NCBI GenBank assembly: GCA_910579205.1
Contig: CAJTTD010000003.1
Location: forward strand, 84,992-148,991
Origin: an uncultured Christensenella sp.
GTDB taxonomy: Bacteria > Bacillota > Clostridia > Christensenellales > Pumilibacteraceae
DNA length: 64,000 nt
Direction of reading: 5' to 3'
A program made the position numbers and the translations under genes. Below are positions 16,586 to 24,420 of this stretch, in pieces (the stretch's first letter is position 1; each line of letters opens with the position of its first letter). The notes beneath the pieces are model-generated. The model was not told where the DNA came from and made no database searches. It saw nothing but the letters and a program-made list of their open reading frames with translations.

Positions 16586-18088
16586 TCAACCGCCCGCGCC
16601 GCGCGGCATAATATCGCCCCCGACAGCCGAACTCTCGCCGCTATCGACGACCGCAACCGCATCGGTCTGTCCGCCGCCAACTGCGTCTGACGTATCGACC
16701 GACATCTCCGTGCCACCGCCGTTCGCATCTGCCCCGCCGCGCTTGAATTCTCTTCTGCTTATGATCAAATAGCTCGCCGACATCGCCCCGCCCGTAATTA
16801 TCCACGATATGGGATAGATCAACAAAAGAAGCCAATAACTGTCGTTCACTTCAAACACCGTGTATATCCAAATAATGCGGATAACGCACGACCCGATAAC
16901 GGTAAGCACGGCGGGCAAAAGCGAATGTCCCATGCTCCGCAAAGCCCCGCCCATGATCTCGTAAAAACACGGGAGCATCGAACCGAGCAACACGCATTTC
17001 ATGCGAACGAGCGCAAACTCGATAGCCACTTCGTCCGTAGTGTAAATGCGTATAAAAAGGTCGCCGCCCAGCGTGAATACAACGCTAAGCACGCTTGACA
17101 CGACAAGGGATGTGAGCAAATTCAATCTTACTATGCGCTTACAGCGATCGTACTCGCCCGCCGCATAGTTCTGTCCGAAAAACGTTACGGTCGCCTGCGC
17201 GAACGCACTGACGAAATAATATACGTAGTACTCGAAATTCACCGCGTCGCCGTTGCCCGCCACCGCTTGCGAGCCGAAGCCGTTGATAGCGGTCTGTATC
17301 AAAACGTTAGCTATCGAAAAAACAACACCTTGAAGACCAGCCGGAATGCCGATCAAAAATATGCGTTTAACGTACTTTGCGCGCAGCTTGGACTTTTTGA
17401 ACCGTATGCGCAAGGTCTCGTTTTTCATTATAAATATCACGGCAAGCACGGCGCAAACAACATTGGCGGTAACTGTGGCTACCGCCACTCCCGCCACGCT
17501 CATTTTGCATGCCGCGACAAACAAGAAATTGAGCCCCACGTTGAGAACGCCAGTTATAAGCAAAGTAAACAGCGCGCGCTTGGTGTCGCCCACGCTGCGC
17601 AGTATAGCCGCGCCGAAATCGAACACCATCAAAAACGGCATCCCTATAAAATATATGCGCAAATACTGCGTCGCAAGCGGCAACGCCTCCGCGGGCGTTT
17701 TCATAAGTTTTAAAAGCGGTTCTGCTACGCCTATGCCCACACCCAGCAATATCACTCCGCTGACCACAGCTATTACCATGGACGTAAACACCATGCTGTG
17801 TATGTCTTCCGTGCGCTTTCGCCCTATGTATTCCGCAATGGTAACCGTCGATCCCACAGCAAGTCCCGTGAAAAGATTGATCAATAAGTTTACGAGCGCG
17901 CCGTTGCTGTTGACCGCACTCTGCGCAACGCTGCCGTCGAACCAAAATACAATAGCCATATCCGCCGACGTAAACAACTGTTGCAAAATACCGCTTGCGG
18001 CAAGCGGCAGCGCAAACATCAAGATCTTCTTCATCATAGGACCGCTCAACATATCGGTCTTTTCGTTATCTCTATGCTTATGTATCAT
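16586..18088 (-). CDS. MATE-family multidrug/Na+ antiporter
   Basis: A 500-residue exporter with twelve hydrophobic segments in two pseudo-symmetric halves. It begins MLSGPMMKKILMFALPLAASGILQQLF, a typical MATE N-terminus of the DinF/NorM-like clostridial group. Substrate cannot be told. The last ~50 residues, after KRGGADANGGG, are a low-complexity Gly/Ala/Asp/Val tail not normal for the family and probably disordered in the cytoplasm. AAAGGA sits close to ATG 18088. It diverges from the rubrerythrin gene. Confidence 0.92.
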   Translation of the reverse strand: MIHKHRDNEKTDMLSGPMMKKILMFALPLAASGILQQLFTSADMAIVFWFDGSVAQSAVNSNGALVNLLINLFTGLAVGSTVTIAEYIGRKRTEDIHSMVFTSMVIAVVSGVILLGVGIGVAEPLLKLMKTPAEALPLATQYLRIYFIGMPFLMVFDFGAAILRSVGDTKRALFTLLITGVLNVGLNFLFVAACKMSVAGVAVATVTANVVCAVLAVIFIMKNETLRIRFKKSKLRAKYVKRIFLIGIPAGLQGVVFSIANVLIQTAINGFGSQAVAGNGDAVNFEYYVYYFVSAFAQATVTFFGQNYAAGEYDRCKRIVRLNLLTSLVVSSVLSVVFTLGGDLFIRIYTTDEVAIEFALVRMKCVLLGSMLPCFYEIMGGALRSMGHSLLPAVLTVIGSCVIRIIWIYTVFEVNDSYWLLLLIYPISWIITGGAMSASYLIISRREFKRGGADANGGGTEMSVDTSDAVGGGQTDAVAVVDSGESSAVGGDIMPRGAGG

Positions 18089-18215
18089 GATCCTTTAAAA
18101 CACATTAAATATATCACCGCCGCGCAAAAAAAGCAAATCAATCGGCGGGTCTATCGCGAAAAATGTAAAATTCTTGATAGATACAATATAAACTGCATAA
18201 TTACCGCCTTTATAT

Positions 18216-18236
18216 ACTATATATTGTGTATATAGT
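18216..18236. promoter_or_regulatory. 21-bp palindrome between MATE and rubrerythrin genes
   Basis: ACTATATA-N5-TATATAGT is a perfect inverted repeat, 31 bp upstream of the rubrerythrin -35. It has the size of a dimeric repressor site, but no regulator gene is adjacent. Confidence 0.4.
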
Positions 18237-18266
18237 AAATTTAACCGAAAAACGGCGTTAAAATCG

Positions 18267-18295
18267 TTGACAACGCATATGCGCTGTGATATATT
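18267..18295 (+). promoter_or_regulatory. Promoter of the reverse rubrerythrin gene
   Basis: TTGACA (18267-18272), 17-bp spacer, TATATT (18290-18295). Predicted leader about 33 nt including AAGGAG before ATG 18335. Confidence 0.85.
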
Positions 18296-18334
18296 GTAAA
18301 CACAAAACAATCCAACGACAAGGAGATCATCAAT

Positions 18335-18862
18335 ATGAAAAAATGTGTAGTTTGCGGCGAAATACTCGAGGACGGCGTAGAAGTCTGCCCCGTATGCGGA
18401 GCTAAAAAATTCGTTCCCGTAGTCGGAGAAGCCAAATTCGCTTGCGAACACGTGATAGGCGACGGTGTTGTGGACGACAAAGAGATCATGGAAGGCTTGC
18501 ATGCCAACTTCACGGGCGAATGCACCGAAGTCGGAATGTACCTTGCAATGTCGCGCGTAGCCGATCGCGAAGGTTATCCCGAGATAGCCGAAGCTTACAA
18601 GCGTTACGCTTTCGAGGAAGCGGAGCATGCCGCTAAGTTTGCCGAGCTTTTGGGCGAAGTCGTAACCCCCTCCACCCAGAAAAACCTTGAAATGCGCGCA
18701 GCCGCCGAATCGGGCGCTTGCGAAGGCAAGCTCATGCTCGCCAAAAGAGCAAAACAGCTCGGCTTCGACGCCATACACGACACCGTTCACGAAATGGCAA
18801 AAGACGAAGCGCGCCACGGCGCGGGCTTTGCCGGTCTTCTCAAACGCTACTTCGGCAAATAA
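18335..18862 (+). CDS. Reverse rubrerythrin (rubredoxin domain first)
   Basis: An anaerobe's peroxide/oxygen-scavenging protein. The rubredoxin-like Fe(Cys)4 site is N-terminal (CVVCG at Cys4/Cys7 and CPVCG at Cys18/Cys21), followed by a ferritin-like di-iron domain (about 45-175) with ligand motifs [19 protein letters not shown] and DEARHGAGF. This reversed order matches the revRbr/NADH-peroxidase component of clostridia, reducing H2O2 and O2 with electrons from NADH-linked rubredoxin reductases. It has a strong promoter, AAGGAG site and its own terminator, so it is monocistronic and probably highly expressed. Confidence 0.95.
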   Translation: MKKCVVCGEILEDGVEVCPVCGAKKFVPVVGEAKFACEHVIGDGVVDDKEIMEGLHANFTGECTEVGMYLAMSRVADREGYPEIAEAYKRYAFEEAEHAAKFAELLGEVVTPSTQKNLEMRAAAESGACEGKLMLAKRAKQLGFDAIHDTVHEMAKDEARHGAGFAGLLKRYFGK

Positions 18863-18887
18863 TCAAAAAACTATCTTTAAAACGTCA

Positions 18888-18917
18888 AAGCCTCGGAACT
18901 TCCGAGGCTTTTTCTTT
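18888..18917. terminator. Bidirectional terminator after the rubrerythrin gene
   Basis: AAGCCTCGGAA and TTCCGAGGCTT form a perfect hairpin followed by TTTCTTTT, between two converging genes. Confidence 0.95.
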
Positions 18918-18943
18918 TGCGTTCTTTATTCAGTATATGCGAC

Positions 18944-19507
18944 CTATCGCGCGCCCGCCTTGAATTTTTCGCAAAGCTCGTCCACGGTAAACACATCGGC
19001 GCCGTACACTTCTTTCAAATACTTTATGCCGCCGTCGTAGTCCTCTTGCGTAAAAGAATCTGTCGCGTCCGATGCGACTACGACATTATAGCCGTAACAA
19101 TACGCGTCCGCCGAAGTATGTCTTACGCACATGTGCGTGTGCAACCCCGTCATTATCACCGTGTCTATGTCGAGTTCGCGCAGCAGCATGTCGAGATCGG
19201 TCCCGAAAAAGCCGCTGTATCTGCGCTTGGGCACTACGTAGTCGCCCGTTCTTGCGGCAAGCTCGGGAACGATCTCCGCACCTTTTGTACCGGCTATGGC
19301 GTGGTCGCCCCACAGCTTAAGCTCGTGATCCACTCCCGAAACGTGCGCGTCGTTGCAGTAAACGACTTTTACCCCGTTTGTCCGAGCGCCGTCCAAAAGC
19401 TTTGCGAGCCGCGGCACGACGCGCAAGCCGCGTTCGCACTTGAGCGCGCCCGTTACAAAGTCGTTGAGCATATCCACTACCAATACGGCAGTTTTTTTAT
19501 TTTCCAT
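18944..19507 (-). CDS. Isochorismatase-family cysteine hydrolase (nicotinamidase-like)
   Basis: A 187-residue hydrolase. The catalytic triad is visible as Asp12 (VVDMLNDF), Lys94 (VVPKRRYSGF) and Cys127 (LHTHMCVRHT), with the cis-peptide region before it. The family includes nicotinamidases, ureidoacrylate and N-carbamoyl hydrolases. The YSGFFGTDLD region is shared with nicotinamidase-like members, but the metal site of true PncA (Asp-x-His-x-x-His) is only partly evident at CNDAHVSGVDHEL, so the substrate is left open. GGGGGC precedes ATG 19507. It follows the thioesterase gene by 13 bp, probably as one operon. Confidence 0.9.
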   Translation of the reverse strand: MENKKTAVLVVDMLNDFVTGALKCERGLRVVPRLAKLLDGARTNGVKVVYCNDAHVSGVDHELKLWGDHAIAGTKGAEIVPELAARTGDYVVPKRRYSGFFGTDLDMLLRELDIDTVIMTGLHTHMCVRHTSADAYCYGYNVVVASDATDSFTQEDYDGGIKYLKEVYGADVFTVDELCEKFKAGAR

Positions 19508-19520
19508 TATTGCCCCCGTT

Positions 19521-20039
19521 TTAAACGCATTTGACCGCTTCGATCTCGCCGAAATTTATTTCCGTAACATCGTCCGCAATATAAATGTCAAGTTCCTCGT
19601 CTATAGACGCATCGGTGATCTTTTCGTTGGGCATGATCAAATATTTGGCTTCGCCCTCCGCAAGAACGTTGTTGTCGCCGTCGAGTATCCAGCATTTAGC
19701 GGCATACGCGCGCGACAGCTTTTTCGTATACACTCCCCTCCCCTTGAGCGGAACGTCGTACGGCACGGGTTTACGGTATTTGACCGATATATCCATAGTA
19801 ACGGCTATCTGATCGGGTCGATCGGTCCAGAGCACACGTCCCGCAAGCTCGTCTATCATAGTCGCGAGCATGCCGCCGTGTACGCGCCCGGGATAGCTCT
19901 GATGTTCAGTTCGGAACGAAAACGACCCGCCCACAGAACCGTCCTCCATATTGTAAAACTGCGCCTTAACGCCCAGTTCGTTGTCCATGCCGCATATCAA
20001 ACACATATGCGAATTATTCTGTTTCGATACGACTTTCAT
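19521..20039 (-). CDS. Hotdog-fold thioesterase (PaaI family)
   Basis: A 172-residue single hotdog domain, probably an acyl-CoA thioesterase. The signature YPGRVHGGMLATMIDELAG (residues about 49-67) carries the His-Gly-Gly and Asp/Glu active-site region, and VKYRKPVP is the usual second strand. The N-terminus HMCLICGMDN is a conserved feature of one clostridial subgroup. The acidic C-terminal tail (about 140-172) extends beyond the minimal domain. GGAGG precedes ATG 20039. First gene of a two-gene unit with the isochorismatase-like gene. Confidence 0.9.
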   Translation of the reverse strand: MKVVSKQNNSHMCLICGMDNELGVKAQFYNMEDGSVGGSFSFRTEHQSYPGRVHGGMLATMIDELAGRVLWTDRPDQIAVTMDISVKYRKPVPYDVPLKGRGVYTKKLSRAYAAKCWILDGDNNVLAEGEAKYLIMPNEKITDASIDEELDIYIADDVTEINFGEIEAVKCV

Positions 20040-20106
20040 GATCCATCCTCCGTAATATACAGTTATATTTTACTTTTTTGCGAAGGGAATGTCAACCTCA
20101 TTATTA

Positions 20107-20135
20107 TTGACTTTGAGCAAATTATCCGCTATAAT
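20107..20135 (+). promoter_or_regulatory. Promoter of ilvB
   Basis: TTGACT (20107-20112), 17-bp spacer, TATAAT (20130-20135). The predicted leader is only about 23 nt, too short for a T-box or peptide attenuator. Confidence 0.85.
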
Positions 20136-20164
20136 TAAATCAATATATAAATAAGGATATATAA

Positions 20165-21838
20165 ATGAAAATAAAAGGCGCAGCGGCTATCGTCAAATGC
20201 CTATTGGAGCAGAACGCAACTACGGTGTTCGGCTACCCGGGCGGACAGATCATCGACTTGTTCGACGAGCTATATAAAGAGCCGAAGATAACGCAAATAT
20301 TAACGTCGCACGAACAAGGTGCGGCGCACGCCGCCGAAGGTTTTGCGCGCGCGACGGGCAAAGTGGGCGTAGTTATAGCCACGTCGGGACCGGGCGCGAC
20401 AAATCTCGTAACTGGCATTGCCGACGCGTATCTCGACAGCATTCCGCTCGTCGCCATAACGGGCAACGTTCCCGTATCTCTTCTCGGCAGAGACAGCTTT
20501 CAAGAAGTTGACATTGCGGGCATAACCATGCCTATAACCAAGCACAACTTTATAGTAAAAGATCCCGATGACTTGGCGGACTGCATACGCCGCGCATTTT
20601 ACATAGCGCGTTCCGACCGTCCCGGACCGGTGCTTGTGGACGTTCCGAAAAACGTACAGCAAGCGCTCGTGGAATACGAACAAAAACCCGTCGAAGAACC
20701 GCACAAACCGCCCATGCAAGCGGACATAACGGATTCCGTAGAGATTATAAACAGATCGAAGCGTCCCGTCATTTACGCGGGCGGCGGCTGTATAGCGTCG
20801 GGCGCAAGCAGCGAACTTATCGAGTTTGCAAAACGGATCAAAGCGCCGGTGGCGATGTCTGTCATGGGACTGTCCGCAGTACCTACTTCGAGCGAATACT
20901 GTGCGGGCATGATAGGCATGCACGGACACGCGTCGGTCGCTCACTTGATAGACGAAAGCGATCTCGTGATAGCGATAGGCGCGCGGTTTTCGGACAGAGT
21001 TGCGGGCGACCGCAGCAAATTTTGCAAGCACGCCAAAATAATACACATAGATATCGACGCTGCGGAAATAGACAAAAACATCGTTTGCTCGGCGCACATC
21101 CGCGGCGACGTTAAGCAAGTGCTTAAACTGCTTAATATGGTCGTGAACGAAAAATCGGACGCTTACATGCTCGATCTCAACGCCAAGCTTAAAGCAAAGT
21201 ATCCCCTCCCCGCTTGCCGCGGCAAGCTGTCGCCCCGCACCGTTATAGACTGCGTTTCCAAAAACGCGACGGACGCGGTAGTCGCGACGGATGTGGGACA
21301 GCATCAAATGTGGGTGGCTCAAGGCTATTCGTTCAATGCGCCGCGGTCGTTCTTAACGAGCGGCGGACTGGGGACTATGGGCTTTGGCATGGGCGCGGCT
21401 ATAGGCGGCGCAGTAGCGACGGGCAAGCGCGCGGTGCTCTTTACGGGCGACGGCTCGTTCCACATGAATTTGAACGAGCTTGCAACGGCTACGCGGCTTA
21501 ACCTCCCGCTTACCGTATTCGTTTTCGACAACCGCACGCTCGGCATGGTGAGGCAGTGGCAAACGCTGTTCTATTCGGAGCGTTATTCCTCTACCGATCT
21601 CGACGCAAACAAGACGGACTTCATAAAGCTCGCCCAAGCGTTCGGAGCGAAAGGGTTCAGGCTGGACGACGACAAAGACGCGCCCAACGTCATAAAAGCG
21701 GCGCTCGAACACAACGGCGTCAGCGTGGTGGACTGCATCATAGACAAGGACGAATTCGTACTGCCCATGATCCCGCCCGGCAAAGGCATGGGCGACATAA
21801 TCACGTCGATAGACCGCAAAGGGAGAAAGGACGCATGA
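20165..21838 (+). CDS. ilvB: Acetolactate synthase large subunit
   Basis: First common enzyme of valine, leucine and isoleucine synthesis, joining two pyruvates (or pyruvate and 2-oxobutyrate) with ThDP and FAD. The 557-residue length is normal. Seen: the N-terminal ThDP half with VFGYPGGQIID and catalytic Glu in TSHEQGAAHAAEG, the central FAD-binding domain (GARFSDRVAGD), and the pyrophosphate-binding GDGSFHMNLNEL region ending in NN-type DNRTLGM. The flexible C-terminus keeps MIPPGKGM. AAGGA precedes ATG 20165. The stop overlaps the ilvN start as ATGA. Confidence 0.97.
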   Translation: MKIKGAAAIVKCLLEQNATTVFGYPGGQIIDLFDELYKEPKITQILTSHEQGAAHAAEGFARATGKVGVVIATSGPGATNLVTGIADAYLDSIPLVAITGNVPVSLLGRDSFQEVDIAGITMPITKHNFIVKDPDDLADCIRRAFYIARSDRPGPVLVDVPKNVQQALVEYEQKPVEEPHKPPMQADITDSVEIINRSKRPVIYAGGGCIASGASSELIEFAKRIKAPVAMSVMGLSAVPTSSEYCAGMIGMHGHASVAHLIDESDLVIAIGARFSDRVAGDRSKFCKHAKIIHIDIDAAEIDKNIVCSAHIRGDVKQVLKLLNMVVNEKSDAYMLDLNAKLKAKYPLPACRGKLSPRTVIDCVSKNATDAVVATDVGQHQMWVAQGYSFNAPRSFLTSGGLGTMGFGMGAAIGGAVATGKRAVLFTGDGSFHMNLNELATATRLNLPLTVFVFDNRTLGMVRQWQTLFYSERYSSTDLDANKTDFIKLAQAFGAKGFRLDDDKDAPNVIKAALEHNGVSVVDCIIDKDEFVLPMIPPGKGMGDIITSIDRKGRKDA

Positions 21839-22365
21839 CGGAGACCAAGCAAAGACAGCACATAATATCGGCGCTCGTTACCAACGAAAGCGGCGTACTG
21901 ACGCGCATATCGGGACTGTTCGCGCGGCGTTGCTACAACATAGATTCGCTTGCGGTATGCGCCACCGAAGACGACAGATATTCGCGCATGACCATAGTCG
22001 TGCGCGGCGACGACAGCATAGTCAAACAGATAGTGTTGCAGCTCGGCAAACTCCCCGACTGCAAAATGACAGGCGAGCTTGACAATAACGCAGTGCTGCG
22101 CGAGCTATTGCTCGTAAAAGTAAAAGCGTCGCCCGGCGAGCGCGCCGAGATAGAAAGCGTATGCCGAACATACGAAGCCAAGATCGTCGATCTGTCGCCG
22201 CTGTCGATAGTTATGGAACTCACGGGAAAACCGTCCAAGCTCGACGGATTTATAGAAGTTTTGCGCGGTTACGAAATACTCGAATTGTCGCGCACAGGAC
22301 TTACCGCGCTCGAACGCGGAAGCGGCGTACTAAACAGCGACGTCAATAAAACGGAGACGGTATAG
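21835..22365 (+). CDS. ilvN: Acetolactate synthase small (regulatory) subunit
   Basis: A 176-residue regulatory partner of IlvB that confers valine feedback control. ACT domain at about 8-82 (ALVTNESGVLTRISGLFARR, NIDSLAV) and the C-terminal ALS_ss_C domain after LLLVKVKA. ATG 21835 overlaps the ilvB stop; GGGAGAAAGG lies just upstream. The gene directly downstream is not ilvC, as is common, but an orphan PTS IIC gene 4 bp away. Confidence 0.96.
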   Translation: MTETKQRQHIISALVTNESGVLTRISGLFARRCYNIDSLAVCATEDDRYSRMTIVVRGDDSIVKQIVLQLGKLPDCKMTGELDNNAVLRELLLVKVKASPGERAEIESVCRTYEAKIVDLSPLSIVMELTGKPSKLDGFIEVLRGYEILELSRTGLTALERGSGVLNSDVNKTETV

Positions 22366-22369
22366 ACAA

Positions 22370-23692
22370 ATGACAAAAGACAAAACGCAAACGGAAGAAA
22401 GCCCCGACGTCGGCGATATCGAAAATCAGACCGAATGCGGCGATGCGCAGTCCAACGCCGAACAGTGTGCGCAAACAGCACAAACTCCCCAGACGGAAAC
22501 CGACGGGATATGTGTCGAAGCAGATAAACAAGATACTTCAACAAAACAAAAACGCACGGCAAAACAATTGCTAAAGGGCTTGGCGCACCGATACTTTATA
22601 GAAGCGTTTTCCGGCATGGCGCTCGGTCTGTTTTGCACGCTCATAATCGGCACGATCGTAGGAGAAATAGGCTTTCTCATAAACAAGGCGGGCAAAAACG
22701 CTTTCGGCGACATTCTGTTCTATATAGGCACTGTAGCAAAAATGCTAATGGGCGCGGGCATAGGCGTGGGCATAGCGCACAGCCTCAAAGCGGGCAAGCT
22801 CACGAGCTTTTCCGCTGCGGTAGCGGGCATGATAGGCGCTAACATAACCAACATCTTTGCGATGTCGGGAATACAAGTGTACGGCGCTCAGCCCCAAGAC
22901 AAAGCCGCCATAGGCATAGGCGATCCCGTAGGCGCGTTCGTGGGCGCGGTGGCGGCTATAGAAGTAACCAAATTGGTGGAAGGCAAAACACCCGTTGACA
23001 TAATAGTAGTGCCGCTCTGCGCGATAGCTTGCGGAACGATAGGTGCGATCGCACTCGGCATACCGTTCGGCATACTGTTTGCCCTACTCGGCAAAGGCGT
23101 TTCCATGGCGATAGGCTGGGAGCCGATCTCGTTCGGAATACTCGTTGCCGTCATAATGGGATTGCTCTTGACATTGCCCACTTCGAGCGCGGCATTCGGC
23201 GTAATGCTGTTCAACCTGAACTCTCCTCTGCTCGACACCGCTCAGTTGCAGTACAACGCCAAGATAGGCGCGGCGGCGGCTTGCGCGGGTTGTTGCGCGC
23301 ATATGATAGGTTTTGCCGTGGCAAGCTTCAGAGAAAACCGCTGGGGCGGCGTAGTGTCTCAAGGCATAGGAACGAGCATGCTGCAAATACCCAATCTCGG
23401 CAAAAACCCGAGAATACTCATCCCCGCCGTTGCAGCGTCGGCAGTCGCTGGTCCTCTCGCGTCGGCGGCGTTCAAGATAATGTGCGACGCAACGGGTTCG
23501 GGCATGGGCACAGCGGGGCTTGTCGGCGTGATAAACACCTTTATAACGTCGATAGAAAACGGCATAGCTTGGTGGTACGTTCTTATAGCAGTGCTCGTTT
23601 GTTATATACTCGTCCCCGCCGCAGTCGCTCTCGGCGTGTCCGAACTCATGCGCAAGTTCAAGTGGATCAAATCGGGCGATATGAAGATCTGA
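22370..23692 (+). CDS. PTS IIC-like membrane transporter (PTS_EIIC_2 family), no IIA/IIB domains
   Basis: A 440-residue membrane protein. Residues 1-65 are a hydrophilic, Gln/Thr/Glu-rich cytoplasmic extension; residues 75-430 hold about ten helices and match the PTS_EIIC_2 group (GALGLFCTLIIGTIVGEIG-like start, PVGAFVGAVAAIEVTKLVEGKTPVDIIVVP, GIGTSMLQIPNLGKNP). Members of this group usually lack linked IIA/IIB parts, and whether they use phosphotransfer is unclear. It starts 4 bp after ilvN and is certainly co-transcribed, which hints at a substrate connected with branched-chain or keto-acid metabolism; this is inference only. It is followed by a strong terminator. Confidence 0.9.
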   Translation: MTKDKTQTEESPDVGDIENQTECGDAQSNAEQCAQTAQTPQTETDGICVEADKQDTSTKQKRTAKQLLKGLAHRYFIEAFSGMALGLFCTLIIGTIVGEIGFLINKAGKNAFGDILFYIGTVAKMLMGAGIGVGIAHSLKAGKLTSFSAAVAGMIGANITNIFAMSGIQVYGAQPQDKAAIGIGDPVGAFVGAVAAIEVTKLVEGKTPVDIIVVPLCAIACGTIGAIALGIPFGILFALLGKGVSMAIGWEPISFGILVAVIMGLLLTLPTSSAAFGVMLFNLNSPLLDTAQLQYNAKIGAAAACAGCCAHMIGFAVASFRENRWGGVVSQGIGTSMLQIPNLGKNPRILIPAVAASAVAGPLASAAFKIMCDATGSGMGTAGLVGVINTFITSIENGIAWWYVLIAVLVCYILVPAAVALGVSELMRKFKWIKSGDMKI

Positions 23693-23715
23693 CGTCATTA
23701 ACAAGCTTTATATGC

Positions 23716-23756
23716 AAAACACTCTCGAACAGTTTTGTCCGAGAGTGTTTTATTTT
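23716..23756 (+). terminator. Terminator of the ilvBN-PTS operon
   Basis: AAAACACTCTCG and CGAGAGTGTTTT form a 12-bp perfect stem with a 12-nt loop followed by ATTTT. Confidence 0.95.
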
Positions 23757-23794
23757 CACCGCAAAATGCATGCTCGACTACCGCCAGATAATTT

Positions 23795-23849
23795 TCTAAT
23801 CCTTTTCTAATCTTTCTTACATTAATCTTTAATAAAGCCGTTGTATAAT
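23795..23849 (+). promoter_or_regulatory. Four 11-bp-spaced direct repeats over a promoter lacking a -35
   Basis: TCTAAT (23795), TCTAAT (23806), TTACAT (23817) and TTTAAT (23828) recur every 11 bp with 5-bp gaps, and TATAAT lies at 23844-23849. The layout is that of PhoB/PhoP-type response regulator boxes that replace the -35 element. Confidence 0.55.
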
Positions 23850-23882
23850 GAGCTTGTAAATAATTCAAGGAGCCGCAATACA

Positions 23883-24200
23883 ATGGAAAAGAAAAAACTC
23901 GATTGGACGCTGTCCGCCATAATACTCGTCGCTTACGCCGCGTTATGGGTACTGTACTGGATAATGGCATACCAAAACGTGTCCGCCGATTTTCTCAAAG
24001 CAATATCCATAATCCGCACGGTCGCGCTGTGTTTGATGTATCTCGTTGTAATGTACAACGCGGTGTGTTGGACGGACAAATTCTTTGTCAAGATAGTATT
24101 CATCGCGATAGCGCTGTTTTTGATAGCGAGCGCGATAGCCGTGCAAGTACCGTCGGTATACGATTTCTTTGTTTCGCACAACGTCCCGCTCATGATGTAA
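23883..24200 (+). CDS. Small three-helix membrane protein of unknown function
   Basis: An unrecognised 105-residue protein with hydrophobic segments near residues 11-29, 41-63 and 70-93 and a short polar N-terminus (MEKKKLDW). AAGGAG lies 8 nt before ATG 23883. It is monocistronic. Its promoter carries four phased direct repeats in place of a -35 box, so it is probably switched on by an OmpR-family regulator; the one encoded at 5717-6400 is a candidate but unproven. Confidence 0.8.
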   Translation: MEKKKLDWTLSAIILVAYAALWVLYWIMAYQNVSADFLKAISIIRTVALCLMYLVVMYNAVCWTDKFFVKIVFIAIALFLIASAIAVQVPSVYDFFVSHNVPLMM

Positions 24201-24258
24201 AAGTCAACGCAGTTACGATTGTGCGAGCACCGTAATAAAGCATATCTCTCCTAAGTAT

Positions 24259-24300
24259 GGGCGCAGATCGCCGCAAAATGCGGTATTTGCGCCCTTTTTT
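24259..24300 (+). terminator. Terminator upstream of ilvD
   Basis: GGGCGCA and TGCGCCC flank an inner CCGCA/TGCGG hairpin, followed by six T. It ends the transcript of the small membrane protein. No T-box sequence is present before it. Confidence 0.9.
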
Positions 24301-24333
24301 GTGCAATATTGCGGCGTAAATATCTAATAAAAA

Positions 24334-24362
24334 TTGACAAACGGCGATACGAATGTTAAAAT
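24334..24362 (+). promoter_or_regulatory. Promoter of the ilvD-leuCDB operon
   Basis: TTGACA (24334-24339), 17-bp spacer, TAAAAT (24357-24362); leader about 52 nt. Confidence 0.85.
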
Positions 24363-24420
24363 ATACTATATAATTACGTAAAAGAATAATCTAATACAGT
24401 AACCTCAAAAGGATGTGATC

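Noticed and set aside
18150..18215. Minus-strand 15-codon leader peptide (AAAGGCGG then ATG near 18195) before the MATE gene
   Set aside because: Too short and without a regulatory hairpin or codon bias to support an attenuator.
20040..20164. Possible T-box or attenuator before ilvB (and before ilvD at 24201-24420, proS at 1685-1811)
   Set aside because: The predicted leaders are short, no AGGGTGG-type T-box sequence or antiterminator pair is present, and no short peptide rich in Ile/Leu/Val codons was found.
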